The position numbers and the translations under genes were made by a program. A stretch of 64,000 bases of DNA, taken from contig NZ_BAJW01000002.1 of the NCBI RefSeq assembly GCF_000613905.1, positions 1 through 64,000 on the forward strand, written 5' to 3'. This DNA comes from Acetobacter persici JCM 25330 (GTDB taxonomy: Bacteria; Pseudomonadota; Alphaproteobacteria; Acetobacterales; Acetobacteraceae). The notes beneath the pieces are model-generated. The model was not told where the DNA came from. It searched no databases and saw only the letters and a list, made by a program, of their open reading frames with translations. Position 1 is the first letter of the stretch; each line of letters opens with the position of its first letter. This document shows, one piece after another, positions 14,031 to 26,642 of this stretch.

Positions 14031-15041
14031 ATGACGGCGGGTCAAAAAAACGTAGCACGCGTGGGAGGCAACGGCCCCTCCTTAACCCGTGAGCAATTCA
14101 TTGATGCATTTCATGAGATGTTGCTGATACGCCGGTTTGAAGAAAAAGCGGGCCAGCTTTACGGCATGGGGCTGATTGGCGGTTTCTGCCATCTCTATAT
14201 CGGGCAGGAAGCCGTCGTCGTCGGGATTCAGATGACGCTGAAGGACGGTGACAAGCTGATCACCTCCTACCGTGACCACGGACAGATGCTGGCTGCCGGA
14301 ATGACGCCGCGCGGCGTTATGGCTGAACTGACCGGCCGTGCCACCGGGTATTCCCGCGGTAAGGGCGGGTCCATGCACATGTTCTCCCGCGAGAAAAATT
14401 TCTACGGCGGACACGGTATTGTCGGCGCGCAGGTCGCGCTGGGCATCGGGCTGGCATTCGCCAACAAATACCGTGGAACGGATGAAGTCTCAGTCGCGTA
14501 TTTCGGGGACGGTGCCGTCAATCAGGGGCAGGTGTATGAAAGTTTCAATCTGGCTGCGCTCCATAAGCTGCCCTGCCTGTTTGTGATTGAAAATAACCTC
14601 TACGGCATGGGGACGAGTGTGGAGCGCGCCTCGGCCTCGCACGAACTCTGGCGGAATGGTGAGCCATGGGGTATCCCCGGTCGCCGTGTTGACGGCATGG
14701 ATGTTGCCGCCGTGCATGAAGCCGCAGCCGAGGCCGTAGCCCATTGCCGTGCGGGCAAGGGGCCGTACCTGCTTGAGATGATGACGTATCGTTATCGTGG
14801 TCATTCCATGTCTGACCCAGCCAAATACCGTAAGCGTGAGGAAGTGGATGAAGTCCGCAAAACGCGTGACCCCATTGAACATGTCCGGCGGATTTTGATG
14901 GATGCGGGGGTCAGTGAAGACGACCTGCGCAAGATTGAAGACGATATCAAAGCGACAGTGAACGATTCTGCTGAATTCGCGCAGACAAGCCCCGAGCCTG
15001 ATCCTGCCGAGCTTTATACAGATGTGCTGCTAGAGGCGTAA
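14031..15041 (+). CDS. pdhA: Pyruvate dehydrogenase E1 component, alpha subunit
   Basis: Thiamine-diphosphate-dependent decarboxylase subunit of the PDH complex, paired with PdhB. The 336 aa fit the alphaproteobacterial alpha2-beta2 E1 type. Motifs seen: the TPP-binding signature GDGAVNQGQVYESFN, IENNLYGMGTSVERAS, and the phosphorylation-loop-like YRGHSMSDPAKYR. An AAGGA ribosome-binding site (14018-14022) precedes the ATG. A TTGACA hexamer at 13960-13965 and TATAAC at 14000-14005 lie upstream but are badly spaced relative to each other, so no promoter is called. Confidence 0.96.
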   Translation: MTAGQKNVARVGGNGPSLTREQFIDAFHEMLLIRRFEEKAGQLYGMGLIGGFCHLYIGQEAVVVGIQMTLKDGDKLITSYRDHGQMLAAGMTPRGVMAELTGRATGYSRGKGGSMHMFSREKNFYGGHGIVGAQVALGIGLAFANKYRGTDEVSVAYFGDGAVNQGQVYESFNLAALHKLPCLFVIENNLYGMGTSVERASASHELWRNGEPWGIPGRRVDGMDVAAVHEAAAEAVAHCRAGKGPYLLEMMTYRYRGHSMSDPAKYRKREEVDEVRKTRDPIEHVRRILMDAGVSEDDLRKIEDDIKATVNDSAEFAQTSPEPDPAELYTDVLLEA

Positions 15042-15047
15042 CGGATT

Positions 15048-16420
15048 ATGGCGACAGATATTTTAATGCCGGCTCTTTCCCCGACCATGACGGAAGGCGC
15101 TCTGGCACGCTGGGTTAAAGCGGAAGGGGATGCGGTTTCTATTGGCGATGTGCTTGCCGAGATTGAAACCGACAAGGCCACCATGGAAGTGGAAGCTGTC
15201 GAAAGTGGCGTTCTGGGCCGTATTCTCGTGCCCGAAGGGACGCAGGATATCGCGGTGAACACCCCGATTGCCATCCTGGTGGCTGAGGGTGAAGCTGTTC
15301 CCGATGCAGCATCCGCGTCGACAACCACATCAGAACCAAAGTCAGAACTGCCTACACAGACGCCGGTTGAACAACCGCCTTCTGCACCCGCCCACGTTGC
15401 CAGCACTCTGCTGAATGCTCCGGAGCCGGAAAAAGACTGGGGGCCGACGACTGAAATTACCGTGCGGGAAGCTTTGCATGACGCCATGCAGGCGGAACTG
15501 CGCCGGGACCCCGATGTTTTTCTGATCGGCGAAGAAGTCGCGGAATATCAGGGGGCTTACAAAATCTCTCAGGGCCTTCTGGCTGAGTTTGGTGACAAGC
15601 GTGTCATTGACATGCCAATCACCGAGCATGGTTTTACAGGCATGGCGGTTGGTGCAGCCCTGACGGGCCTGAAGCCGATTGTGGAGTTCATGACCATGAA
15701 CTTCTCAATGCAAGCTATTGATCATATTATTAATTCTGCCGCAAAAACTCTTTATATGTCTGGTGGACAGATGGGGTGCCCCATTGTCTTCCGTGGTCCA
15801 AACGGCGCGGCTGCCCGCGTCGGCGCACAGCATTCTCAGTGCTACGGGAGTTGGTATGCCCACGTTCCGGGCCTTAAAGTCGTGGCACCGTGGTCCTCGG
15901 CAGATGCCAAAGGGCTTCTCCGCGCGGCTATTCGGGACCCGAACCCGGTTGTCGTGCTTGAGAACGAAATTCTCTATGGCCGCAAATTTCCATGCCCGGT
16001 TGATGAAGACTTTATCCTGCCCATCGGCAAAGCAAGATTGAGCGGGAAGGGCGCGATGTGACCATCGTGACATTCTCCATCATGGTCACAACGGCACTGG
16101 AAGCAGCTGAGGCTCTGGCTCAGCAGGGGATTGAAGCTGAAGTCATCAACCTGCGCAGCCTGCGCCCGCTGGATACGGCAACTATTGTAGAAAGCGTGAA
16201 AAAAACCAGTCGTCTGGTCACGTTGGAGGAAGGCTGGCCGTTCGCGGGGATCGGCGCCGAAGTGGCGATGCAGGTCATTGAACATGCTTTTGACTGGCTG
16301 GACGCACCGCCTGTGCGCGTTGCTGGCGTGGATGTTCCGATGCCGTTTGCCGCCAATCTTGAAAAACTGGCCCTGCCACAGCCCGAGCACGTGGTTGATG
16401 CCGTGCGTCGCCTGATCTGA
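15048..16420 (+). CDS. pdhB: Pyruvate dehydrogenase E1 beta subunit with N-terminal lipoyl domain (apparent frameshift)
   Basis: The beta subunit of E1 carries an extra N-terminal lipoyl domain (about 1-80, with lysine in [12 protein letters not shown]). A Pro/Ser/Thr linker follows, then the transketolase-like E1-beta body ([31 protein letters not shown]). The frame breaks at the AA at 16034-16035. One restored A gives [16 protein letters not shown] and the normal C-terminal transketolase domain, ending at 16420 (457 aa). The fusion of a lipoyl domain to E1-beta is known in alphaproteobacteria. The lipoyl coding segment closely resembles that of pdhC. Confidence 0.93.
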
Positions 16421-16430
16421 GGAAAAAGAG

Positions 16431-19133
<2,703 letters not shown>

Positions 19134-19142
19134 TCCGCAGAG

Positions 19143-19177
19143 CAGACGGCATCATCGCGTGGGTGTGATGCCGTCTG
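19143..19177 (+). terminator. Hairpin after lpd, possible terminator without T-tract
   Basis: A 12-bp perfect stem, CAGACGGCATCA (19143-19154) with TGATGCCGTCTG (19166-19177), starts 10 bp after the lpd stop. No run of T follows, so it may act as an mRNA 3'-end stabiliser or a weak terminator before lipA. Confidence 0.55.
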
Positions 19178-19266
19178 ACGCACCAATCTGGGCGTTCTTA
19201 CCTTGACGCAGCGGTAAGAGCGTTCCAGTTCTTTTTAAACCCGGAGTTGTGGGAGCCGGTGATACC

Positions 19267-20241
19267 ATGTCAACACGCGTCTTGATTGACCATCGGAAAG
19301 GCGGCGCCAGTAAAGCCCGCCACCCGGAAAAGGCACACCGGCCGGACAACCCGATTGCCCGCAAACCCGAGTGGATCCGCGTTAAAGCGCCCACGCACCC
19401 CGTGTATCACGAAACACGTAAGCTGATGCGGGACAACCGTCTGGTGACGGTGTGTGAAGAAGCAGCCTGCCCCAACATCGGGGAATGCTGGTCCCAGCGC
19501 CATGCAACCATGATGATCATGGGAGAGATCTGCACACGCGCCTGTTCTTTCTGTAATGTCACCACAGGTCTGCCGCATGCTCTGGATGCGGATGAACCAA
19601 CCCGCGTGGCTGAGGCTGTCGCCAAGCTGGGGCTGCGCCATGTGGTGATTACATCCGTGGACCGGGACGATCTGGAAGATGGCGGGGCACGGCATTTTGC
19701 ACGGGTCATCACGTCCATCCGGGATGCCGCACCAGAAACGACCATTGAAATCCTGACTCCTGATTTTTTACGCAAAAACAAAGCTCTGGAAGTTGTTGTT
19801 GACGCGCGACCTGACGTATTCAACCACAATCTGGAAACGGTGCCACGCCTCTATCCGAGCATCCGCCCCGGCGCGCGCTACTATCAGTCCATGCGTCTTC
19901 TGGACCGGGTGAAGCAGCTTGATGCCTCTATTTTCACCAAGTCCGGCCTGATGCTGGGGTTGGGGGAAGAGAAAATGGAAATCGCTCAGGTCATGGATGA
20001 TCTGCGCATTGCGGATGTAGATTTTATTACCATGGGCCAGTATTTGCAGCCTACGGTGAAGCACGCGGCCGTTGCCCGTTTTGTCACCCCCACTGAGTTT
20101 GAGGAGTATGGCGCAATGGCTCGCGTCAAAGGTTTTCTTCAGGTCAGTTCAAGTCCGCTGACCCGTTCATCCTACCATGCTGACTCGGATTTTGCTGAAT
20201 TGCGGCAGACACGCAATGCCCGCCTTGCGGGGGCGAACTGA
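19267..20241 (+). CDS. lipA: Lipoyl synthase
   Basis: Radical-SAM enzyme inserting two sulfurs into protein-bound octanoate, producing the lipoyl groups used by the PDH subunits just upstream. Both iron-sulfur sites are visible: the auxiliary cluster in [12 protein letters not shown] and the SAM cluster in CTRACSFC. The C-terminal RSSYHAD contains the conserved Ser ligand. I prefer the ATG at 19267, with GGGAG 11 bp upstream; a GTG at 19249 is an alternative start. The stop shares its last base with the next gene's ATG. Confidence 0.96.
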   Translation: MSTRVLIDHRKGGASKARHPEKAHRPDNPIARKPEWIRVKAPTHPVYHETRKLMRDNRLVTVCEEAACPNIGECWSQRHATMMIMGEICTRACSFCNVTTGLPHALDADEPTRVAEAVAKLGLRHVVITSVDRDDLEDGGARHFARVITSIRDAAPETTIEILTPDFLRKNKALEVVVDARPDVFNHNLETVPRLYPSIRPGARYYQSMRLLDRVKQLDASIFTKSGLMLGLGEEKMEIAQVMDDLRIADVDFITMGQYLQPTVKHAAVARFVTPTEFEEYGAMARVKGFLQVSSSPLTRSSYHADSDFAELRQTRNARLAGAN

Positions 20242-20717
20242 TGCCTAAACACGCAGAAAAGCGTGTTCTCGCGTACAGGGCTGACCAGATTTTTGATCTT
20301 GTTGCAGATGTTGAACACTACCCGGATTTTCTACCCTGGTGCGTTGCTGCGCGCGTCCGCACGCGCACCGCAACGGAGCTGGTTGCTGATCTGACAGTGG
20401 GGTTTGGTCCCTTCCGGGAGAGCTTTACCTCTCGCGTAACGCTCAACCGACCCGACACCATTACAGTGCAGTATGAAAAAGGGCCGTTCCGCTACCTTAA
20501 AAATCTGTGGAAATTCACACCTGACCCTCGCGGCTGTGTTGTAGAATTTTTTGTCGATTTTGAATTCCGGTCCCGCATCCTTCAGGCCGCTATTGGCGTT
20601 GTGTTTGGAGAAGCTGTTCGTCTCATGGTTTCCGCATTTCTGCGCCGGGCGCGGGACGTGTACGGACCACCGGAGACAGCGGCATCTTTGCCGGATGAAC
20701 ATCCGGTTGCCCAATAG
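20241..20717 (+). CDS. Coq10/RatA-like START-domain protein
   Basis: A SRPBCC/START-fold protein of 158 aa, similar to the Coq10/RatA family. In mitochondria Coq10 binds ubiquinone and supports respiration; in E. coli RatA has been described as affecting ribosome association. The N-terminal signature is visible: a VLAYRADQIFDLVADVEHYPDFLPWC block, followed by FVDFEFRSRILQ. It overlaps lipA by one base, and lipA-coq10 adjacency is common in alphaproteobacteria. I favour a ubiquinone-binding role by context but cannot prove it. Confidence 0.85.
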   Translation: MPKHAEKRVLAYRADQIFDLVADVEHYPDFLPWCVAARVRTRTATELVADLTVGFGPFRESFTSRVTLNRPDTITVQYEKGPFRYLKNLWKFTPDPRGCVVEFFVDFEFRSRILQAAIGVVFGEAVRLMVSAFLRRARDVYGPPETAASLPDEHPVAQ

Positions 20718-20777
20718 TTCACCGAGGGGTGAGGCAGGCTGCTCCCCCTAAAATACGCAGGGTTGTTGTTACGGGAC

Positions 20778-20820
20778 GCAATTTTCTATACATTACCAAT
20801 CTGTTGGAAAATTGCTTTTT
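20778..20820 (+). terminator. Hairpin with T-tract between coq10-like gene and small secreted gene
   Basis: The inverted repeat GCAATTTTC (20778-20786) and GAAAATTGC (20807-20815), with a 20-nt loop, is followed by TTTTT (20816-20820). It lies about 60 bp after the START-domain gene and 40 bp before the next ATG. It could end the pdh-lipA-coq10 transcript. The stem is AT-rich, so strength is uncertain. Confidence 0.5.
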
Positions 20821-20859
20821 ATAAAAGCAGTCCGGCGTTTTGAATAAGGACAGACGATT

Positions 20860-21233
20860 ATGAAAAAAATCTTTGCTGCGACGGCTCTCATTTCCGCCGC
20901 GCTGGCTGCAAGCCCGGTTTTTGCGGCTACGCACCCCGCCCACAAACATGCTGCGCATGAAGCCGCTGCAAAAAAGCAGCCAACGGTGATTCCTCCACCG
21001 ATGATCTGAACAGCAAGAGCCTGTCTGACGCGCAGCGCGCAAATGCCCCTGCTTTTGCTGCGGCCCCGACTGCTCCGACCGCCGTTGTTCCGGGCACGAC
21101 AGTTGGCGTCCCGGCTGCTGGCACGGGCGTTACAGCTCCGGCTGCTCCCACGGCCCCGACTCTGCCGAGCGTGACGGCTCCTGCTGCCCCGACCGCAACG
21201 GTCCCGGCTAACGCTCCGGTTTCTGGTCAGTAA
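20860..21233 (+). CDS. Small Ala/Pro-rich secreted protein (apparent frameshift in an A-tract)
   Basis: Unrecognised protein. The ATG at 20860, with AAGGA just upstream, encodes a clear Sec signal peptide (MKKIFAATALISAALAASPVFA). A His/Ala/Lys segment follows. The frame hits TGA at 21007. Adding one A to the A6 tract at 20970-20975 opens a frame reading AAKKAANGDSSTDDL and then about 70 residues of low-complexity Ala/Pro/Thr/Val repeats (APTAPT-like), ending with TAA at 21231-21233; total 124 aa. The repeat tail suggests a periplasmic or cell-envelope protein. The missing base may be a sequencing error or real slippage. Confidence 0.7.
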
Positions 21234-21288
21234 AAAACAATAAGATCCTAAATTTGCAGCTTAATCTGCATTAAAGGCTTGATCATCA

Positions 21289-21324
21289 AGAGCGTTAGAG
21301 GGGTATCCCTCTAACGCTCTTTTT
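21289..21324 (+). terminator. Strong terminator, probably bidirectional
   Basis: A long stem, AGAGCGTTAGAGGG (21289-21302) with CCCTCTAACGCTCT (21307-21320), has a 4-nt loop and is followed by TTTT. It lies between the small secreted gene (plus) and the end of cinA (minus, stop at 21338), so it can serve both. Confidence 0.88.
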
Positions 21325-21337
21325 GTATACGAAAACG

Positions 21338-21853
21338 TTAGCCAACACGCTGCAAAACAAGATTAAGAGCATGCATGGCCGCCTGAGAGCGAATGGCTGT
21401 GCGGTCCCCTTTGAAAATCCGGAAGTCTGCCTGCACGTCACCGTCTCGCACGGCCGTACCGAACCAGACCAGCCCAACAGGTTTATCTGCTGAACCCCCA
21501 CCCGGACCGGCAATACCGGACACGGAGACAGAATGCGTTGCATCCTGCGCGACACGCAGCGCACCAGCAGCCATCTCTCGCACCGTCTCAGCACTGACCG
21601 CACCGAACTTCTGTAACGTCGCGGTGCCAACCCCCAGCACAGAGCGCTTCATGCTGTTAGAATAGGTCACAAGGCCACCCTCAGTGACATCAGAAGAGCC
21701 TGCATGATGTGTCAGAAGTGCCGCCACCAGCCCGCCTGTGCAGCTTTCTGCCGTCACCAGTTTTGCGTCTGCTTTCCGAAGGGTCTCAAGAAGCAAGCCT
21801 GACCGCTCTATCAGTTCGGACGCGAAGTCGGGGGCCAGAAGAGAGAAAGACAT
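21338..21853 (-). CDS. CinA-family nicotinamide-nucleotide amidohydrolase (PncC type)
   Basis: Stand-alone CinA C-terminal domain that deamidates NMN to nicotinate mononucleotide in the pyridine nucleotide cycle. The 171 aa start from the ATG at 21853. Motifs seen: VTAESCTGGLVAALLT, GGLVTYSN-MK, GAVSAETVREMA and SVSGIAGPGGGSADKPVG. The N-terminal MoCF domain of full CinA is absent, as is usual in proteobacteria. It follows pgpA by 5 bp on the same strand. Confidence 0.92.
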   Translation of the reverse strand: MSFSLLAPDFASELIERSGLLLETLRKADAKLVTAESCTGGLVAALLTHHAGSSDVTEGGLVTYSNSMKRSVLGVGTATLQKFGAVSAETVREMAAGALRVAQDATHSVSVSGIAGPGGGSADKPVGLVWFGTAVRDGDVQADFRIFKGDRTAIRSQAAMHALNLVLQRVG

Positions 21854-21858
21854 TGCGT

Positions 21859-22347
21859 TCAACCTCGGGAAAAGGGAAGGTGACGCGCCATTAACCGGGC
21901 TGATTTAATGCAGGCAGCCGCCATAGCGCCTGCTATCAGATCATCCCCCATGATCCCTGTGGCACCATGTTTTTGGTCCATATACCCGACAGGTCCCGGC
22001 TTTTTGATATCAAACAGGCGGAAGAGGGCAAACGCCAGCACAGCAAGGCCAAGACTTCTGCGGGTTGACGCAGGGTCCTCCGGGTTTTCGGGCAAGCAGG
22101 CCAGCAAACTGACCCACATGCCAGCAACCTCATCAATCACAATCCAGCTGTAATCTTCCCCATCTCCCGCCTGATCAGCCGCCCACCAGCCCGCCACGGA
22201 AACAGCACCAATCGCCCCGAGCAGGATTTTGGGCCGCCTGAGCAGCGGGAGCCCCAGCGCCAACGCGGCCAGAGACCCGACGGTGCCGGGCGCGCGAGGC
22301 GCCAGACCACATCCGCCGAATGTTGCCAGAAAACGGGACGGTGTCAT
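21859..22347 (-). CDS. pgpA: Phosphatidylglycerophosphatase A
   Basis: Inner-membrane phosphatase producing phosphatidylglycerol, the substrate of the cardiolipin synthase found at 32.5 kb. The 162 aa start from the ATG at 22347; the in-frame upstream part overlaps the transglycosylase gene. Motifs seen: GLAPRAPGTVGSL, VIDEVAGMWVSL, FALFRLFDIKKPGPVGYMD and GIMGDDLIAG. Several membrane helices are predicted. It starts 2 bp after the upstream lytic transglycosylase stop. Confidence 0.93.
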   Translation of the reverse strand: MTPSRFLATFGGCGLAPRAPGTVGSLAALALGLPLLRRPKILLGAIGAVSVAGWWAADQAGDGEDYSWIVIDEVAGMWVSLLACLPENPEDPASTRRSLGLAVLAFALFRLFDIKKPGPVGYMDQKHGATGIMGDDLIAGAMAAACIKSARLMARHLPFSRG

Positions 22348-22349
22348 GC

Positions 22350-24319
22350 TTATTTCCCCATCGCTGCGTAAATGGTCATGTTTTCCCACACGCGCTGAAC
22401 GTAATTCCGGGTTTCCGAGAAGGGAATGGATTCGATCCAGTCGATCATCTCATCCTGAGAGGCTCCGCTGCGACCCGGATCTCCCGAGGCAGCAAGCCAG
22501 CGGGAAAGCCGGCCCGGCCCCCCGTTATAAGCCGCAGCCATGTAGGGCACGACAGAGCCGAATTTGTCCTGAAGATAAGACAGATACGCCGAGCCCAGCG
22601 CCAGATTATTGTTCGGGTCATGCAAGCCGGATGCTGTTGCCGCCGAGACAGACACACCAGCCCGATGCACCATATCCCCGGCAGTCGAGGGTTTAAGCTG
22701 CATCAGACCAATGGCGTTGGAGGAACTGATAGCGTCCGGATTAAAGTTGCTTTCCTGACGCGCCAGACCCAGCACCAGTCCGGACGGGAGCCCCGACGCC
22801 GGAGAAGCATACGGCGCAGGCCAGCCGGAATGGAGCAGAAAAAGCCCGTCACGACCGAGCTGACGAGAAACCGCGACGGACACATCCGGCAAGCCGAGCT
22901 TCATGGCCAGATCACACAAGGCGAGCTTGTCTGAGATGGAAACAAGTTGCTGGCTAAGCAGGGTCAGGAAATCCCGCGCATGCGGTTTATCCCCCCATGA
23001 CACGAGCAACTGCGCGGCCTGAACAAGATCACTCCCCGCAAGACGACTGGCAGAGGCTGATGGCGCACGCTCCGTAGCAAGCGCCTTCGTGACGGACGGC
23101 GGAATATGCTCCGGGGCAAGGAGCGTCGTCTCATTTCCCGCCAATTGTGCAGCAGCCATCTGGCCATAGAATGTACCGGGATATCCGGCTGCTTTCTGCC
23201 AGTCCGCCTGAGCAGATACGTCGTCCTGCGCGACATGGCGGGCACGCCCGAGCCAGTAAAATCCGCGGCTCTTACTAATTAGCGACGCAGAATCAGCCAG
23301 AGGCCTGAAAAAAACGTCTGCCTGTGCGGGATTGTGCATCTTCTGCAAAGCAATCCAGCCACTGAGAAACTGTGCATCCAGACGATTTGCGCCGGTGGTG
23401 AGGGTATCGTTCGCCAGAGACAACGCATCGTCATTCTGCCCGTCCTGCAGCAGTTCCCGCGCCAGCGCGTCGCGCTCCCGCCAGAAAGCCGGATGGCGTG
23501 CTTTTGCTTCGGCCTGCACCCCTGTCGTTTTCCAGAGTGCGGCTGCCTCGGCGTCACGCTTCTGCGTCCGCAGCCAGCGCAGATGGTCCAGAATCAGATA
23601 GGGATCATCAGCCTCAGAAGCGGGCAGGGAGGCTGCCAGAGCATCTGCACCGGGGTCATTCGCCCGAAAGGCGAGGCGTGCTTGTGCCTGCTTTTGACGG
23701 ATGAACTCAGATAGGGAAGTGTCTGACGCGCAGCGGCCAGAGAGCCCGCTTTTTCTTCACGGTTAAACCGAAGCCATGAGGCCTCAGGCGTCAGAACCTG
23801 CGGAAATGTGCCGGACAGAGCAGTCGCCGCCGCGGCGGAATCATTCCCGTTCATCCACGCCTGCTTCGCCTCTGCTGCCAGATGGCCGGCAAGCCCGGAC
23901 GTCGCGCTGCCCCCCTGAGAGGCGCACTGCGCAAGAGCAGGACCGTAATTGAGCGTCTGTGCGCAGAGACGGGCCAAAACAGCAGAATCAGTCTCTTTGG
24001 ATAAGGCCTGCTGCATCCGGGTCTGCAAAAGCTGCCAGCGTGGCCACACCGGGCGCGTTTTTAGAAAATCCGCATAGTCCTGAGCACTTGCATGTGATGA
24101 ACCGACCAGACTCAGCCAGACGGTCAGGCGGTCTGACACGGAACCTGATGCATATGTCTGTGAGGCCGGAACAGCCACGGACTGCGGTTCCGTGACCTGA
24201 GATGCCGGTCCGGCGGCAGACGGCCCCGTCTGAGCAGGCGCTGAGCACGCGCTGAGAAGCAGAAAAGCCAGCGGCAGAGATGCCTGCCGACGCCATGCGG
24301 AAAAATGTAAAACTGACAT
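22350..24319 (-). CDS. Soluble lytic murein transglycosylase, lipoprotein (apparent frameshift)
   Basis: Cleaves the glycan strand of peptidoglycan. From the ATG at 24319, the N-terminus carries a lipoprotein signal with lipobox LLSAC. A long superhelical domain rich in Ala and Trp follows, then a C-terminal SLT catalytic domain with ARQESNFNP (catalytic Glu), SSNAIGLMQLKPSTA and AAYNGGPGRLSRW. The frame breaks near 23714-23716 (GGG on the plus strand). One restored base gives LPLSEFIRQKQAQARLAF and a 656-aa protein like Slt70. It is followed closely by pgpA and cinA. Confidence 0.92.
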
Positions 24320-24392
24320 TCCCGGAAGATCAGCGATCCCGCATGCGCTGGCAAGCCATGATCTGCCGGGTAAAAAGAACGGCGTCTGCCCT

Positions 24393-25058
24393 TTAGTGAG
24401 AGAGCGGCAGATGCGTCCAGACTTCACCGCCGCCTTTCACAATCAGTTCGATGGCAACTGCCAGAACAATCAGCAGACCAACCCAGGAAATCCACTTATA
24501 CCGGTCCAGCAGACGGGCGATAAAGGATGCAGCAACCCCCATCAGCAAGACTGACAGCACAAGACCGACGACCAGCACAGCCGGATGTTCCGCCGCCGCT
24601 CCGGCAACGGCCAGCACATTATCCAGACTCATGGAAAGGTCAGCGAGGAGAATACGGAACACAGCCTTGCCAAAGCTGCCGGGCGGGGGATCACCCTCGG
24701 CATCGTTATGCTGGCCTGCGCGCATCTCGCAATACATGCGCCAGCACACCCACGCCAGCAGCAACCCGCCAGCCAGTGTCAGGCCAATAATCTGAAGCAG
24801 TTGCACTGCCACAAGGGCCATAAGAATACGGATAACAGCCGCAAGCGCGATCCCGGCAAAAATCGCTTTCCGTCGTTCACTGACAGGCAGGGAACGCACG
24901 ACCAGCCCGATCACAACGGCGTTATCTCCTGCCAGCGTGACATCAATCATCACAACCTGAAGAAATGCGAGAAGGGCTTTCAGGCTGAAAGCATCAAGAA
25001 AACCGTGCACGAAAACTCCGATTCGGGAAGCTGAGACCGGGAAAATCAAGCTGAACAT
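24393..25058 (-). CDS. TerC-family (YjbE-like) integral membrane protein
   Basis: Polytopic membrane protein of 221 aa with about seven predicted helices. The paired TerC signatures DVTLAGDNAVVIG and DLSMSLDNVLAVAG supply the conserved acidic residues. Relatives are linked to metal (often manganese) export or metalation of exported proteins. The substrate here is unknown. I looked for a manganese riboswitch upstream and did not find a convincing one. The true start may be a GTG about 16 codons further in. It is divergent from purB. Confidence 0.9.
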   Translation of the reverse strand: MFSLIFPVSASRIGVFVHGFLDAFSLKALLAFLQVVMIDVTLAGDNAVVIGLVVRSLPVSERRKAIFAGIALAAVIRILMALVAVQLLQIIGLTLAGGLLLAWVCWRMYCEMRAGQHNDAEGDPPPGSFGKAVFRILLADLSMSLDNVLAVAGAAAEHPAVLVVGLVLSVLLMGVAASFIARLLDRYKWISWVGLLIVLAVAIELIVKGGGEVWTHLPLSH

Positions 25059-25166
25059 CCTGAAATAGCCCCGACTGTCAAAGTTTTTTGTTTCACGGGC
25101 AGACGTAGCGCCGGGAATCGGGTAGAGAGGCGCGCATCATTCCGCTCTCAGGAGGAACACCGCGTT

Positions 25167-26515
25167 ATGGTGCCGCGCTATACTCGCCCCGTTATGGCCG
25201 CTATCTGGTCGCCTGAAAATCGCTACCGCATCTGGTTTGAGATTGAAGCACTGGCCTGTGAAGCCATGGCCGAATATGGCGCTGTGCCAAAAGACGCCGC
25301 AAAGGTTGTGCGTGAAAAGGGCGATGCCGCAATGGCCGCGTTCTCCGAGGCCGATCTGGCGCGCATTGATGAGATCGAAGCTGAAACCCGCCACGATGTC
25401 ATTGCCTTCCTGACCTGGCTTGCTGAGAAAGTTGGTCCGGAAAGCCGTTTTGTGCATCTGGGCATGACGTCTTCCGATATTCTGGATACCTGTCTGGCTG
25501 TGCAGCTGACGCAGGCGACTGACCTGCTCCTGAAAGATCTGGACGATGTTCTGGATGCCCTGCGCACCCGTGCGTTTGAGCACAAACATACCCTGACCAT
25601 CGGCCGCAGCCACGGCATCCATGCTGAGCCGACCTCCTTTGGTCTGAAACTGGCCGGGCACTATGCTGAGTTTGTCCGCAACAAAGAACGCCTTGAAACT
25701 GCCCGTGCGGAAATTGCCACCTGCGCCATTTCCGGTGCTGTCGGCACGTTTGCGCATCTGGACCCGCGCGTTGAGTCCTATGTAGCCGAACGCCTTGGCC
25801 TGAAGCCGGAACCCGTCTCCACGCAGGTTATCCCGCGTGACCGGCATGCTGCTTATTTCTGTGCGCTCGGCGTTATTGCCAGCGGCATTGAGCGTCTGGC
25901 CATTGAAGTACGCCATCTGCAACGCTCTGAAGTGCGCGAAGCAGAGGAGTTCTTCCATAAAGGCCAGAAGGTTCCTCCGCCATGCCGCATAAGCGGAACC
26001 CGGTGCTGACGGAAAACCTGACGGGTCTTGCCCGCCTTGTCCGCTCCGCCGTAATTCCCGCGCTTGAAAACGTGGCGCTCTGGCATGAGCGCGATATCAG
26101 CCACTCTTCCGTTGAACGGAACATCTGCCCCGATGCGACGATCGGACTGGACTTCGCTCTGGCTCGTCTGGCCGGCATGATGAGCAAGCTGCTGATCTAC
26201 TCGGACCGGATGGCTGCCAATATTGAAAGCCTTGGCGGTGTTGTCCATTCCGGTGAGGTTCTGCTGGCTCTGGCCCGTGCAGGTCTCTCCCGTGAGGATG
26301 CCTATCGCATTGTTCAGCGCAACGCGATGGAAACATGGACCAAACTCGGCACACCGGAAGGCCTTACGTTCCGTGAAAATCTGGCCGCAGATCCGGAAAT
26401 TTCCGGGCGTATTCCGGCTGAAACACTGGATGCCGCAATGGATAGCCGCCAGCACCTGAAGGCGCTGGATGGCCTGTATCAGAAAGTCTTTGGGGAACCC
26501 GGCCCGGCGCTGTGA
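25167..26515 (+). CDS. purB: Adenylosuccinate lyase (apparent frameshift)
   Basis: Acts twice in purine synthesis: SAICAR to AICAR, and adenylosuccinate to AMP. A strong AGGAGG (25150-25155) precedes the ATG at 25167. Motifs seen: HLGMTSSDILDTC, GRSHGIHAEPTSFG and the superfamily signature SSAMPHKRNP. The last of these appears only after restoring one G at 25970-25971 (AAGG for AAGGG). The corrected protein is 449 aa. It heads the purine gene run purB-purC-purS-purQ-purL. Confidence 0.95.
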
Positions 26516-26571
26516 GCGGGGGTCTCCCTATATCCTCCACGGCCGAAGCCTGCTATGACGCGTCTGAAGAA

Positions 26572-26595
26572 GGGAAGGCTGTTTACAGTCTTCCC
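26572..26595 (+). other. Hairpin in the purB-purC spacer
   Basis: GGGAAGGCTGT (26572-26582) and ACAGTCTTCCC (26585-26595) form an 11-bp near-perfect stem with one G-U pair and a very tight loop, 57 bp after the purB stop. There is no T-tract. It may be a processing or pausing element. Confidence 0.5.
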
Positions 26596-26642
26596 CCGGA
26601 CCGGTTGCAGGGATCGGTTTTAAACGTTCAAGACAGGTAAGG

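Noticed and set aside
21859-25058. Prophage or toxin-antitoxin island suggested by the lytic transglycosylase and RatA-like gene
   Set aside because: The transglycosylase is a chromosomal Slt-type lipoprotein and the START gene sits in a conserved lipA context; no phage or toxin gene nearby.
25059-25166. Possible manganese (yybP-ykoY) riboswitch before the TerC gene
   Set aside because: The conserved riboswitch loops could not be matched; only a GC-rich stretch and a lone TTGACA were seen.
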